Source of the DNA: Caldifarciminota bacterium
GTDB taxonomy: Bacteria > Hydrothermota > Tepidihabitantia > SM23-42
Assembly (NCBI GenBank): GCA_020349965.1
Contig: CP070705.1
Span: forward strand, 1,042,291 to 1,106,290
Direction: 5' to 3'
Length of the DNA stretch: 64,000 nt
This document shows positions 44,121-52,339 of this stretch, one piece after another. The position numbers and the translations under genes were made by a program. Positions within the stretch are counted from its first letter, which is position 1. Each line of letters opens with the position of its first letter. The notes below the pieces were generated by a model, which made no database searches, was not told where the DNA came from, and saw only the letters and a list, made by a program, of their open reading frames with translations.

Positions 44121-44248
44121 AAGGGGACAGGCTACTTTTTTAAAGTCCAACAACTCAGTCATTTAGAAACCGCAATCAAACAAACACACGTTTAAGGTAT
44201 TTTGAAAGAGATTACGCTAGCACCCGAGGAAAAGTAGCCTGTCCCCTT
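44121..44248. mobile_element. 128-bp inverted-repeat element (MITE-like, REP type)
   Basis: Perfect 19-bp terminal inverted repeats AAGGGGACAGGCTACTTTT (44121-44139) and its complement (44230-44248) enclose 90 non-coding bases. The GGGGACAGGC tip is shared with the transposase-bearing element at 58744-59790, so a related Y1 enzyme may have moved it. It starts one base after the lepB stop and may also act as a terminator. Confidence 0.75.
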
Positions 44249-44258
44249 AAATGATCCC

Positions 44259-44286
44259 TTGACAAATCGGGTTTTTTTGTTATAAT
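44259..44286 (+). promoter_or_regulatory. promoter of the tetR gene
   Basis: Perfect TTGACA (44259-44264) and TATAAT (44281-44286) with a 16-bp spacer. Confidence 0.85.
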
Positions 44287-44294
44287 TAAACAGA

Positions 44295-44334
44295 TGATTA
44301 AAATAAATGATTAATTAAGTCATACGATTAATCA
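44295..44334 (+). promoter_or_regulatory. probable TetR operator
   Basis: Outer arms TGATTAA (44295-44301) and TTAATCA (44328-44334) are symmetric about TTAATTAA (44311-44318); an inner ATGA/TCAT pair also exists, offset by one base. It covers the expected transcription start and suits autorepression. Confidence 0.6.
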
Positions 44335-44343
44335 GGGGGTTCA

Positions 44344-45009
44344 ATGAAGAAAATTGATGAAAATCCGAAGAAAAGGATATTTGATGCCGCCGTGGTACTC
44401 TTTGCACACAAGGGATTTGCGGCTGTTCGCACGAGAGAAATTGCCGAAAAGGCAGGTGTGAATATCGCTATGCTCAATTATTACTTTGGTGGCAAACTTG
44501 GTGTGCTGCGTGCGATCATTAATGAGAGTTATGCAAAGTTTTATCAGGCGATTACCGATGTCGCAAATAAGGATGCACCTCGGGAAGAGCGTGTCAAGTG
44601 TTTGGTTAAAAACCTGATCGATTTCTACCGGTCGAACAGAGAATTGGCAATGGTTGGTTTTAACACACTTCCGATCGATATCCCTGAAATGTTGGATCTG
44701 AAGATGACATGGATTACTGAATACCGTGCCCGCTTGAACAAATTCTTCAACCAACTCGGCTTGGACACACGTGATACTGTAAAAATGAGTTTCATGCGTG
44801 GAATACTGTGTGCTATTCTATCGTCACACTTCAACATGAGGTTTATGTACGAACACATCGCGCAGGTTGCCGATCAATCAAGAAGACAACCTACAAAAAT
44901 GACTCCAGAGGTACATCTGAAATACGATGACGTATACTACAAACGTTTCGGTGAATTGCTCTCAGCGTTCTATCTGAATGGCTTGAACAGTGTCATCGAC
45001 AAGGGTTAG
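44344..45009 (+). CDS. TetR family transcriptional regulator
   Basis: The 221-residue protein has an N-terminal TetR helix-turn-helix (KRIFDAAVVLFAHKGFAAVRTREIAEKAGVNIAMLNYYFGGK, about 10-52). The larger helical ligand-binding domain has no family I can name. A strong promoter and a 40-bp palindrome precede it, so it is probably self-repressed. The ATG follows a GGGGG stretch by 5 nt. Nearby targets could include the repeat protein gene at 45149, but no second operator copy was seen. Confidence 0.92.
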   Translation: MKKIDENPKKRIFDAAVVLFAHKGFAAVRTREIAEKAGVNIAMLNYYFGGKLGVLRAIINESYAKFYQAITDVANKDAPREERVKCLVKNLIDFYRSNRELAMVGFNTLPIDIPEMLDLKMTWITEYRARLNKFFNQLGLDTRDTVKMSFMRGILCAILSSHFNMRFMYEHIAQVADQSRRQPTKMTPEVHLKYDDVYYKRFGELLSAFYLNGLNSVIDKG

Positions 45010-45148
45010 AATTGAGCTGCTTTGATAAAAGGTGCTCTTGCGATCCACTGCCTTTGTGTGATATGTTTGTTGGTATTTGTTACAGTACAGTCATATCGCT
45101 GGACTGCCTATAGCGGCAGTCTGGTCGAGTTGATATAAGGAGGTAGTT

Positions 45149-45610
45149 GTGTTTAGGTATCTGCTTATCGTAGTATGTATCGTTGGGTTGTATGGTTTTG
45201 TAGCCTCTGAATCATCTGAGAAGGTAAAAATTGATGGTACAGGTTTCATGCCAGGTGCGATGATTATGGAATGCCACTACCAAGACGAAGCGTGGAGCGG
45301 TCTAATGCCTGAGGTGGTGGTTACTGCTCCCCGGTTTGAAAACGAAGATGACGCCTGGAGCGGCCTCATGTCCGAAGTCACTGTGACGGCTTCAGGATAT
45401 GCTTCAGAAGACGTCGATTCTTCTTTTGCGATGTCAGAGTCTCGGCCGCAAGACAGCAGCGTCCACCAGCAGCCATTCAACATTGATGATAACGTCATTA
45501 TCATTCTAAGCATCTTGGGCTTAATTATCCTTTTCATCGGGTTGTATATGCTTCCTCGCCGTCTGCGTAAGGCTAAAGTACCTGCAAATTGTGTCTGTTG
45601 TTCGAAGTAG
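45149..45610 (+). CDS. secreted or membrane protein with two VVVTAPR repeats
   Basis: The 153-residue protein has a signal peptide (about 1-20), two 21-residue repeats at 47-67 and 68-88 (EAWSGLMPEVVVTAPRF...), a linker and a transmembrane helix near 112-132 (VIIILSILGLIILFIGLYM). A basic tail with a CVCCSK end follows. The GTG start follows AAGGAGGT. The repeats match those of the protein at 33639, so the two are relatives. I do not recognise a function. The tail's CxCC could bind metal or be modified. Confidence 0.75.
   Translation: MFRYLLIVVCIVGLYGFVASESSEKVKIDGTGFMPGAMIMECHYQDEAWSGLMPEVVVTAPRFENEDDAWSGLMSEVTVTASGYASEDVDSSFAMSESRPQDSSVHQQPFNIDDNVIIILSILGLIILFIGLYMLPRRLRKAKVPANCVCCSK
45287..45412 (+). 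repeat. two 63-bp coding repeats
   Basis: Two in-frame 63-bp units encode the 21-residue repeats of the protein starting at 45149; related to 33711-33899. Confidence 0.75.
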
Positions 45611-45789
45611 CAGGTTAGCTGGGGATAGCGTAAAATGATGAAATGTTTGGAAGCCATGATGTTGCTTAGGTAACCAGGTTCACTCCCTAGTACCTTATAA
45701 TAGCCAATGATGAATGTTCGCTTTTGGACTGTATGATGTCCCGCAAATTCCGCACTAAACCATTTTGCTGAATAGTTGTCTAATTCTTA

Positions 45790-45838
45790 TGAATCAGAAT
45801 AATCCAAGTAAACTGATAATATTAATAAATATGATTCA
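45790..45838 (+). promoter_or_regulatory. inverted repeat upstream of the AbrB-like gene
   Basis: TGAATCA (45790-45796) and TGATTCA (45832-45838) are exact inverted copies flanking an AT-rich stretch with TGATAAT (45814-45820). It may be an operator. It is the only signal I see between 45611 and 45853. Confidence 0.35.
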
Positions 45839-45853
45839 GCTGAGGGCTTCAAG

Positions 45854-46138
45854 ATGAAGGCTCAGAGGTTCGATGGGCGGTCGAAAAGTCCGAAAAAGCG
45901 GAAGAAATGTTGCAGGGTCGAATCAGTGGTCACGATCGATGACCGAGGGCAGTTAGTGCTGCCCAAAGATATCAGGGACAGCGCCAATATCCATGCCGGT
46001 GATAAATTCGTCGTGATATCGTGGGAAAAGGATGGTCACGTGCTCGGTATCACGCTGATGCGAGTGGAGCAGCTGACTGATTCTGTGAACACAGCCCTCA
46101 TGCCGCTTCTCGATGATCAAGATGAAGATTCTGTTTAG
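45854..46138 (+). CDS. AbrB/SpoVT-like DNA-binding protein (resembles HgcAB-associated type)
   Basis: The 94-residue swapped-hairpin protein has the sequence CCRVESVVTIDDRGQLVLPKDIRDSANIHAGDKFVVISW (about 21-60), the SpoVT/AbrB pattern. The CCxVES start recalls the small AbrB-like proteins found near hgcAB and arsM genes in anaerobes. No hgcAB lies in this window. It precedes arsM by 13 nt and is probably its regulator or partner. The Cys pair may sense metal(loid)s (inference). Confidence 0.8.
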   Translation: MKAQRFDGRSKSPKKRKKCCRVESVVTIDDRGQLVLPKDIRDSANIHAGDKFVVISWEKDGHVLGITLMRVEQLTDSVNTALMPLLDDQDEDSV

Positions 46139-46151
46139 AAAGGGGGACAAA

Positions 46152-46970
46152 ATGAAAGACAATGAAATAAGGCGGATCGTGCGCAAGAGCTATGCGCAGA
46201 CAGCAAAACGCAATTCGTGCTGCGGACCGCAGCCAGAACAAAAGAGTGCATGCTGCACAGGTTCTGCAGATGCAAAGAGCAAGAGCATGGGATATAGCGA
46301 AAAAGAGCTCGATATGGTCCCTGAAGGCTCGAATTTGGGTCTTGGTTGCGGTAATCCAGTAGCAATCGCCAGTTTGAAACCGGGCAATACCGTGCTCGAT
46401 CTCGGTGCCGGTGCTGGGTTTGATTGTTTCCTGGCCGCGAAGAAGGTTGGCTCCAGCGGGAGGGTCATTGGTGTGGATATGACGCCCGAAATGATCGACA
46501 AGGCAAGGAGAAATGCAGAGAAGGCGAATTTCTCTAATGTCGAATTCAGACTCGGCGAAATCGAGCATCTTCCGGTGGCTGACAATACGGTCGATGTTGT
46601 GATATCGAACTGTGTGATTAACCTGGCGCCTAATAAATCCGATGTAATGAAGGAAGCCTATCGCGTACTCAAGCCCGGTGGCAGGATCGCGATATCCGAT
46701 CTCGCGCTGCGTGGTGAGTTACCAAAGAAGATAAAGGAGAACATGGCTGCCTATGTGAGTTGTGTTGCTGGGGCGATACATATCGATGATTATAAGAAAG
46801 CTGTGCAAGCTGCTGGATTCAATAATGTTGAGTTCACGATGAACGAGGCAGCAGGTTGTAGCGAACCGGAAGATGATAAGAAGGCCATGGAGGCGCTCAA
46901 ATTGAATACCGATGAATTCAAAACCCTATCGGATGTTGTCGTTAGTGTTTACATTGAGGCCTACAAATGA
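46152..46970 (+). CDS. arsM: arsenite S-adenosylmethionine methyltransferase
   Basis: Methylates As(III) using SAM. The 272-residue protein has the class I methyltransferase core (TVLDLGAGAGFDCFLAA near 75, VIGVDMTPEMIDKARRNA). Conserved Cys sites are LGCGNP near 59, SNCVINLAP near 153 and YVSCVAGAI near 203, the arsenite-binding set. An N-terminal CCGPQPEQKSACC segment adds extra Cys pairs. The ATG follows AAAGGGGG. It follows the AbrB-like gene by 13 nt. It could act on other metalloids, but the pattern fits ArsM well. Confidence 0.92.
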   Translation: MKDNEIRRIVRKSYAQTAKRNSCCGPQPEQKSACCTGSADAKSKSMGYSEKELDMVPEGSNLGLGCGNPVAIASLKPGNTVLDLGAGAGFDCFLAAKKVGSSGRVIGVDMTPEMIDKARRNAEKANFSNVEFRLGEIEHLPVADNTVDVVISNCVINLAPNKSDVMKEAYRVLKPGGRIAISDLALRGELPKKIKENMAAYVSCVAGAIHIDDYKKAVQAAGFNNVEFTMNEAAGCSEPEDDKKAMEALKLNTDEFKTLSDVVVSVYIEAYK

Positions 46971-47026
46971 AGCCGGTGAGAACTGGAGCAAAACAAAATC
47001 AATTGTATAGAAAGGAGTAGAATCAC

Positions 47027-47575
47027 ATGCTTAAGAAAATCGTAAAGAGAATCCCATGCACCGAGAGTTTCCTTAAATGGATGCTCCCACGCGGCATGGT
47101 TATGGCCGTGGTGCTGATCGCAAGTGTTTTTTTCATTGGTTATGCGCCAAGGATAGAGACCGGACTCGTTGACTGCAAAATGGTGACCGGCTGCAAGGAA
47201 CAGTGCTCGCATATTTTGATGCTCAAAACAACGAGCAAAGCCGTATTACTTGCGGAGGAAATCAAGATAGATATGCTTCGCGACACCGGTTTCTTTGTCA
47301 TTGATGAGGAACTGGAGGGCAAGATCTCCAGTTCCTATACGAATGTCGGTTACTGTATTTCGGTAAGAAAGCCTGGGTCCAGTAGCACAGCCTTTTTCTC
47401 TGTCCCGCGGGAGATCTTCAATAGTGTCCGAACGAATTCGTTCGTCAAATTGGAGATTCAAGGACCTCGGAGTAATAAGGTAAGAAGGGTCGTAAATCAG
47501 ATGGCAGACATCAGTCTACGTAACGATGGACATTTTCCTGAGTACAATGGGTTGAGACATTTTATGAGCCAATGA
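47027..47575 (+). CDS. unknown membrane-anchored protein
   Basis: I do not recognise this 182-residue protein. One transmembrane segment (about 24-40, MVMAVVLIASVFFIGYA) is preceded by a basic stretch. The exported part has several Cys (CKMVTGCKEQC near 50-60) and a mixed alpha/beta composition. An AAAGGAG site precedes the ATG. It overlaps the DUF5916 gene by four bases (ATGA), so the two are translationally coupled and may act together at the envelope. It lies 56 nt after arsM. Confidence 0.7.
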   Translation: MLKKIVKRIPCTESFLKWMLPRGMVMAVVLIASVFFIGYAPRIETGLVDCKMVTGCKEQCSHILMLKTTSKAVLLAEEIKIDMLRDTGFFVIDEELEGKISSSYTNVGYCISVRKPGSSSTAFFSVPREIFNSVRTNSFVKLEIQGPRSNKVRRVVNQMADISLRNDGHFPEYNGLRHFMSQ

Positions 47576-49737
47576 AGCGCCGACCGGACCAGGCGCAAAG
47601 CAAGGGAGGAAGCGTGGCTTTTGCATTCTTGATGCTGATAACCTCACTGATGGCAAATGAAGGCAAGTCAATCACGGTGAGGTACACTGATAATCCACCG
47701 AAGATCGATGGAATCATAGAAGATGTGTGGTTGCAGGCAGATTCGGCGTATGAATTCGTCCAATATACTCCATATGAGAAGGCAGCACCGACGGAAAAAA
47801 CCGTAGTATATGTTCTGCAGGACGAGGCTAACATATATTTCGCTTTCAGGTGTTATACGGGGGATCGGAAACCTGTATCAAGCCCCTTGGGTGAAGAGGA
47901 CGACATCACCGTGAAGATCGACCCCTTCGGGAGCAAGACAACCGGATACTACTTCTGGGTTTTCGCGAGCGACCAGATCTGGGATGGCTGGTTATTTGAC
48001 GACGGCAGGTCAAATGATGATTCGTGGGAAGGAGTGTGGTTTCGTGGCGTCAGGCTCTACGAGGACCGGTATGAGGTCGAAATCAAAGTGCCTTTCAAAT
48101 CGATAAGATACAAAAGTGGTCTGACTGAATGGGGAGTGCAATTCAAACGCAGAATTCCGTTCACAGGCGAAGCGGATTTCTGGACCGAGGTTCTACAGGC
48201 TGAGGGAGATTTGATTTCTAAATGGGGAACGCTCACAGGAGTCAACCCCCGCGTGACCGGTTTTCATTGTGAACTCTATCCTGAGGGTTATCTGCGCTAC
48301 GATAATGATTTTGTGAGCGATTCTACTCATATCAAGCCTAGTGTAAGTATGAACCTGAAGTGGGATGTGACCTCTCAGACTACGCTGAACGGGACGCTTT
48401 ATCCTGATTTCGCACACATTGAATCGGATCCTTATACTCTTAATCTCGATCAGTATCCTGTTTACTTGCAGGAACGCAGACCTTTCTTCCTCGAGGGCGC
48501 GGATATCTTCAGGATGTCTGACTTTGGTCCGCATACAGGTTTCTTTCAGCCGCTGAACATATTCTACTCAAGAAGGATCGGTAGATCCGTTGATGGTGAC
48601 GCGGTGCCTATTATGGGTGGATTGAAGCTGACCAATAAATCTACGGACTGGAATGCAGGCGCTATGGTAGTGAAGACCGACGATTACGTGTCTGATGATT
48701 CAGTCATCGAACCGGATAAGTGGTTCGGCACACTGCGGGCAAAGCGGCGCGTGTTAAACAACTCAGACATCGGCATACTGTTTAGCGGTTCATTTATTGA
48801 CAAAGAAGAGTACAGCTACACTGCAGGTATTGATGGCGTATACCGTTCCGATCGTAATCAGATTATCCTCCAGGGTGCGGGAAGTAATCAGAGCGGAAAA
48901 TCAGGCTGGGCGGTTTCTTCAGGTTATTTTGGCGACATCGGCATTTTTAGAACGTTGGCCGCGGCTGAGGTAGTGCATGATTCTTTTGATGTTGGAGATA
49001 TCGGATTCGTTCCCTGGGTGGGAAGGCGAAAGCTATCGTTGTACACAGGGCCGTTCATGCAGTACGCAACGGGTATTGTCAGGACTCTTCATATTGCGGG
49101 CGGGATAAAGGCACTCAGGGAAGCGGGACAAGATGATTGGTCAAAGCTGGGTGTGTTACTCATTGGCCCGACATTCCGTAATAACATGTCGGTTACTCTG
49201 CAATTGCTTGCGGGCCCGTATTACGAGGCGAACGTGGATTATTTCCGCAAGGAATTACTGCTTTCATTATCCGGTAACTTCCTTGGTTATTGGCTGCAGG
49301 TGAGTAACAATTTCGGATACATGTACAATTACTATCAGAATTATGTCGCCTACCGTAACTCCACCGCCTTCGCATACAACTATGCTATCAGCCCTTTGAT
49401 CAACCCAGGTATCCGGGCGAACATATGGGTTGAATGGGATACTCTGAATAACGTTACGTCGATCACCCCCCGGTTGCGACCCTTCATTACATTTTTTATC
49501 AACGGTGATACCCAAATAGACGTGTTCAGTGAAATGGTATTGAACGCGCCTGAGGGTGACTTCGGCAAGACTGAACTGTACTCAAACCGTTTCGGCTTCC
49601 TTTTTTCTTGGCGTTTCTTACCGAAATCATGGCTCTATGTTGCCTTGAACGATTACCGTGAACAAGATGAATTTGGTTCACTGGAACGACAGTATCAAAT
49701 CGGAGCCATCAAGGTCAAATATCTATTCTACTTTTAG
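47572..49737 (+). CDS. DUF5916-type outer-membrane-like protein with N-terminal CBM9-like domain
   Basis: The 721-residue protein has a signal-like segment at about 13-28. Residues about 34-210 resemble a carbohydrate-binding family 9/DOMON-like domain (PPKIDGIIEDVWLQAD, IYFAFRCYTGD, VEIKVPFKSIRY). The remainder is rich in alternating aromatic beta strands, ending in KVKYLFYF, as in DUF5916 proteins predicted to form a barrel. The final Phe suits outer-membrane insertion. No enzymatic role is known. Confidence 0.82.
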   Translation: MKRRPDQAQSKGGSVAFAFLMLITSLMANEGKSITVRYTDNPPKIDGIIEDVWLQADSAYEFVQYTPYEKAAPTEKTVVYVLQDEANIYFAFRCYTGDRKPVSSPLGEEDDITVKIDPFGSKTTGYYFWVFASDQIWDGWLFDDGRSNDDSWEGVWFRGVRLYEDRYEVEIKVPFKSIRYKSGLTEWGVQFKRRIPFTGEADFWTEVLQAEGDLISKWGTLTGVNPRVTGFHCELYPEGYLRYDNDFVSDSTHIKPSVSMNLKWDVTSQTTLNGTLYPDFAHIESDPYTLNLDQYPVYLQERRPFFLEGADIFRMSDFGPHTGFFQPLNIFYSRRIGRSVDGDAVPIMGGLKLTNKSTDWNAGAMVVKTDDYVSDDSVIEPDKWFGTLRAKRRVLNNSDIGILFSGSFIDKEEYSYTAGIDGVYRSDRNQIILQGAGSNQSGKSGWAVSSGYFGDIGIFRTLAAAEVVHDSFDVGDIGFVPWVGRRKLSLYTGPFMQYATGIVRTLHIAGGIKALREAGQDDWSKLGVLLIGPTFRNNMSVTLQLLAGPYYEANVDYFRKELLLSLSGNFLGYWLQVSNNFGYMYNYYQNYVAYRNSTAFAYNYAISPLINPGIRANIWVEWDTLNNVTSITPRLRPFITFFINGDTQIDVFSEMVLNAPEGDFGKTELYSNRFGFLFSWRFLPKSWLYVALNDYREQDEFGSLERQYQIGAIKVKYLFYF

Positions 49738-49794
49738 ATCAATTATAGGTACGATTTCAGGATACTGACCTGTGGTAAAATTGAGGAGGTCCTA

Positions 49795-50172
49795 ATGAAT
49801 GAACAGGACAAAGAGAAGATCAAAAAGATCATCAGAGATAGAAAACATGCTGATGATTATCTGAAGGAAAGAAACTCCAGGACATACAGGGCTTTTATCG
49901 ATATGGAAAAGGCGGCATTTGAGTCCGGAACGCTCGACAAGAAATTCAAAGAAATGATCGCCATAGGCATATCGATAGCGGTAAATTGCGAGTCGTGTAT
50001 GCAGTGGCACATAAGGGAAGCCTTGAATGCAGGTGCAACAGAAGAACAGGTCCTGGAAGCGATTGAGGTTGGTATGGAAATGGGTGGCGGTCCGGCAACA
50101 GTATCAAGCCGTTTTGCCATCAGCGTTCTAGAATATTACACAGGGAAGACCAGCCTTAGCTCGTCATCTTAG
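49795..50172 (+). CDS. AhpD-like carboxymuconolactone decarboxylase family protein
   Basis: The 125-residue protein has the CMD fold with the redox motif CESCMQWHIREALNAGAT (CxxCxxxH near 64-71) and the C-terminal EAIEVGMEMGGGP. Members act as alkylhydroperoxidase-type thiol enzymes. A GAGGAGG site precedes the ATG. It is the first of several small redox genes (GNAT-cupin, flavin reductase) on this strand. The substrate is unknown. Confidence 0.88.
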   Translation: MNEQDKEKIKKIIRDRKHADDYLKERNSRTYRAFIDMEKAAFESGTLDKKFKEMIAIGISIAVNCESCMQWHIREALNAGATEEQVLEAIEVGMEMGGGPATVSSRFAISVLEYYTGKTSLSSSS

Positions 50173-50191
50173 TAAGTAAGGAGTGTATAAC

Positions 50192-50968
50192 ATGAATGAT
50201 GTTCGAATCCGCTATGCGGTTACGGAAGACAAGGTACGGATTGAGAGGTTGCTTGAAGAGGCTCAATTGCCGTTCGTTGACATAAAAGAGCACCTCGACG
50301 ATTTTCTCGTGGCCGAATGTAAGAATGTAATCGTAGGTGCGGTAGGAATTGAGATCTATGGTGAAGTGGCGCTTCTTCGATCACTCGTTGTCGCTCCGTC
50401 ATTCAAGAATTGCGGCGTCGGACGGACATTGTATGAAGGAATAGTCGCCTATGCGCATCTCAACGGTGTTAGAGAACTCTTCTTGCTGACGACAACGGCA
50501 AGCCAACTCTTCAAGAAGCTGGGTTTTCACAAGGTCGTCAGAAGTGAATTGCCGAAGCTAATTCAGGAAACGAACGAATTCAAAAGTCTATGTCCGGCCA
50601 GTGCGGTGTGTATGGTGAAGAGAATAGATGGTGAGGCATTCCATGTGCCCAGGGAAGTCCTCAGGCTCCAAAAGAGTGTGCCGGGTGCGACCATGTGGGC
50701 AGTGGCACTTGAAACAGCAATGTTCACATACTTCGATATAGCACCCAACTCTAGATTCAAGATGCACAAGCATGAGAGTGAACAGATAACCTATGTGATC
50801 GAGGGACGGCTCGATTTTGAGATCGGTGACAAGAGTGTGAGTGTTGGCCCCGGTGATATCATCGCCATTCCGTCTAACGTGCCGCATGCGGCATCCGCGG
50901 GGAACGAACATGTTCGTGCAGTCGATGCATGGTCTCCGGTGCGAAAGGATTTCATTCATAAGAAATGA
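50192..50968 (+). CDS. ArsN2-like N-acetyltransferase fused to a cupin
   Basis: The protein of about 258 residues has an N-terminal GNAT domain (about 1-140: LLRSLVVAPSFKNCGVGRTLYEGIVAYA, LFLLTTTASQLFKKLGFHKV), the pattern of ArsN2-type acetyltransferases linked to arsenic resistance. Residues about 155-255 form a cupin (HKHESEQITYVIEGRLDFEIGD, GDIIAIPSNVPHAASA), with metal-ligand His/Glu residues. The ATG at 50192 follows AAGGAGTG. A GNAT-cupin fusion near arsM suggests an arsenic or organoarsenical role, though the substrate is inference. Confidence 0.82.
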   Translation: MNDVRIRYAVTEDKVRIERLLEEAQLPFVDIKEHLDDFLVAECKNVIVGAVGIEIYGEVALLRSLVVAPSFKNCGVGRTLYEGIVAYAHLNGVRELFLLTTTASQLFKKLGFHKVVRSELPKLIQETNEFKSLCPASAVCMVKRIDGEAFHVPREVLRLQKSVPGATMWAVALETAMFTYFDIAPNSRFKMHKHESEQITYVIEGRLDFEIGDKSVSVGPGDIIAIPSNVPHAASAGNEHVRAVDAWSPVRKDFIHKK

Positions 50969-50983
50969 GAGAGTAGGTGTACA

Positions 50984-51529
50984 ATGAAGAAAATATTTGA
51001 AGGAAACGTAGTAAATCCGTTGCCCGTGGTACTCGTAGGTACCATGATTAAGGGAAGGCCTAATTATTGTGTAATCGGATACATGTCGCCATTCGATTTC
51101 GGAAAGCATGTATTTTTCAGTCTGTATAAGAAACGTTATACATGGACCGGCATTCAGGAGAACAAGACATTCAGCGTGAACATACCATCGGAAGATATGA
51201 TCAAGGAAGTGCTCATTTGTGGGAGTAAGTCAGGTCGGGATGTCGACAAATCAGAACTTTTTCATAACTTCTATGGCGATCTCGAGACTGCACCGATGAT
51301 AAGGGAATGCCCGCTCAACATGGAATGCAGCGTTACTGATATTCTTGATTACGATCCAAGTAAAGGTATAGTCGGCAAGGTGGTGAAGTCATTCGTTGAT
51401 CCTTCGTTGGTGAAGGATGGTTCGGTCGATATGCGGAGATCCAGAATAATGACCTGGACGACTGGCGGTGATTTCGCCTACTACAGTCTCGGGGAGAAGA
51501 TACCGGTGCCTGAGGATATCGGCGAGTAG
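50984..51529 (+). CDS. flavin reductase family protein
   Basis: The 181-residue FMN-binding split-barrel protein resembles flavin reductase/flavoredoxin-like enzymes (VVLVGTMIKGRPNYCVIGYMSP, FSVNIPSEDMIKEVLICGSKSGRDVDK). It should bind FMN and pass electrons to a partner. Its ATG follows the GNAT-cupin stop by 15 nt. It probably belongs to the same operon. The partner is unknown. Confidence 0.88.
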   Translation: MKKIFEGNVVNPLPVVLVGTMIKGRPNYCVIGYMSPFDFGKHVFFSLYKKRYTWTGIQENKTFSVNIPSEDMIKEVLICGSKSGRDVDKSELFHNFYGDLETAPMIRECPLNMECSVTDILDYDPSKGIVGKVVKSFVDPSLVKDGSVDMRRSRIMTWTTGGDFAYYSLGEKIPVPEDIGE

Positions 51530-51601
51530 GGCTTATTGACAGGCATTTTGATGCGAATAGAATAGATCGATAGCAGATTACCGAATAACAGGAGGTGGAC
51601 A

Positions 51602-51871
51602 GTGGAAACGAATGCCGTCATATGCCAGAGCTGCGGAATGCCGATGAATAAGGATGAAGATTACGGAACGAATGCCGACGGTACCGCCAGCGACAAATAC
51701 TGTCACTTCTGTTATCAGGATGGCAGATTCACGGATGAGGGCATTTCCATGGAAAAGAAGATTGATAAGCTGGTGGAAATCGCCGTTTCGCAAATGCAGA
51801 TTCCTGAGAAGAAAGCTCGTGCAATTGCTGAAGACCTGATTCCCCGGTTGGGGAGATGGCGCAAGCCTTGA
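51602..51871 (+). CDS. small zinc-ribbon protein
   Basis: The 89-residue protein has an N-terminal zinc ribbon: CQSCGMPM near residue 8 and CHFCYQDG near 34, the pattern of the putative zinc ribbon family PF12674. The helical C-terminus (KIDKLVEIAVSQMQIPEKKARAIAEDLIPRL) is typical. The start is GTG after GGAGGTG. The role is unknown. It lies between the flavin reductase and DUF3788 genes. Confidence 0.85.
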   Translation: METNAVICQSCGMPMNKDEDYGTNADGTASDKYCHFCYQDGRFTDEGISMEKKIDKLVEIAVSQMQIPEKKARAIAEDLIPRLGRWRKP

Positions 51872-51887
51872 GATAATTGGGGATTTG

Positions 51888-52337
51888 ATGTCCGCAGATA
51901 AGTATAGAAGACTGCTCGACGCAAAGCACAAACCCACGGAAAGGTACATCTTGAGCACACTGGGCCCGAGGCGAAGTCGGTTGTGGCGAGAGCTGAGGGC
52001 ATTCCTTAACAAGAATTACGATGAAGAATCTGAATTACTCTTCGGCGGTCGAAAGTACGGGTGGTACTTCAAATATAGCAGAAATAACAAGACGCTGTGT
52101 GCGTTGTTCCCTGAGAAGATGGCGTTCAGCGTTCTTGTGATCTTAGGTAAGCAGCAAGTTATTCTCTTTGAGGAAAATATTGCCTGCTTCAACGAGAATA
52201 CGCGGAAATTATACAACTCCACGCGTCAATATCACGATGGGAGGTGGTTATTTAAAAGGGTCCTTAGCAAAAGTGATCTTTGCGATGTCATATCCTTAAT
52301 TCGCACTAAGAAAAGTCCAAAAAGAAAGGGTGTTTGA
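51888..52337 (+). CDS. DUF3788 family protein
   Basis: The protein of about 149 residues resembles DUF3788 (LGPRRSRLWRELRAFL, GGRKYGWYFKYSRNNKTLCALFPEK, FSVLVILG). The function is unknown; members often lie near small accessory genes. The ATG at 51888 follows GGGGAT. It ends 3 nt before the enoyl-CoA hydratase ATG. Confidence 0.8.
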   Translation: MSADKYRRLLDAKHKPTERYILSTLGPRRSRLWRELRAFLNKNYDEESELLFGGRKYGWYFKYSRNNKTLCALFPEKMAFSVLVILGKQQVILFEENIACFNENTRKLYNSTRQYHDGRWLFKRVLSKSDLCDVISLIRTKKSPKRKGV

Positions 52338-52339
52338 CC

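Noticed and set aside
45149-45610. TonB-dependent receptor fragment because of the VVVTAPR motif
   Set aside because: The protein is small, repeats the motif and has a C-terminal transmembrane helix. No plug or barrel is present.
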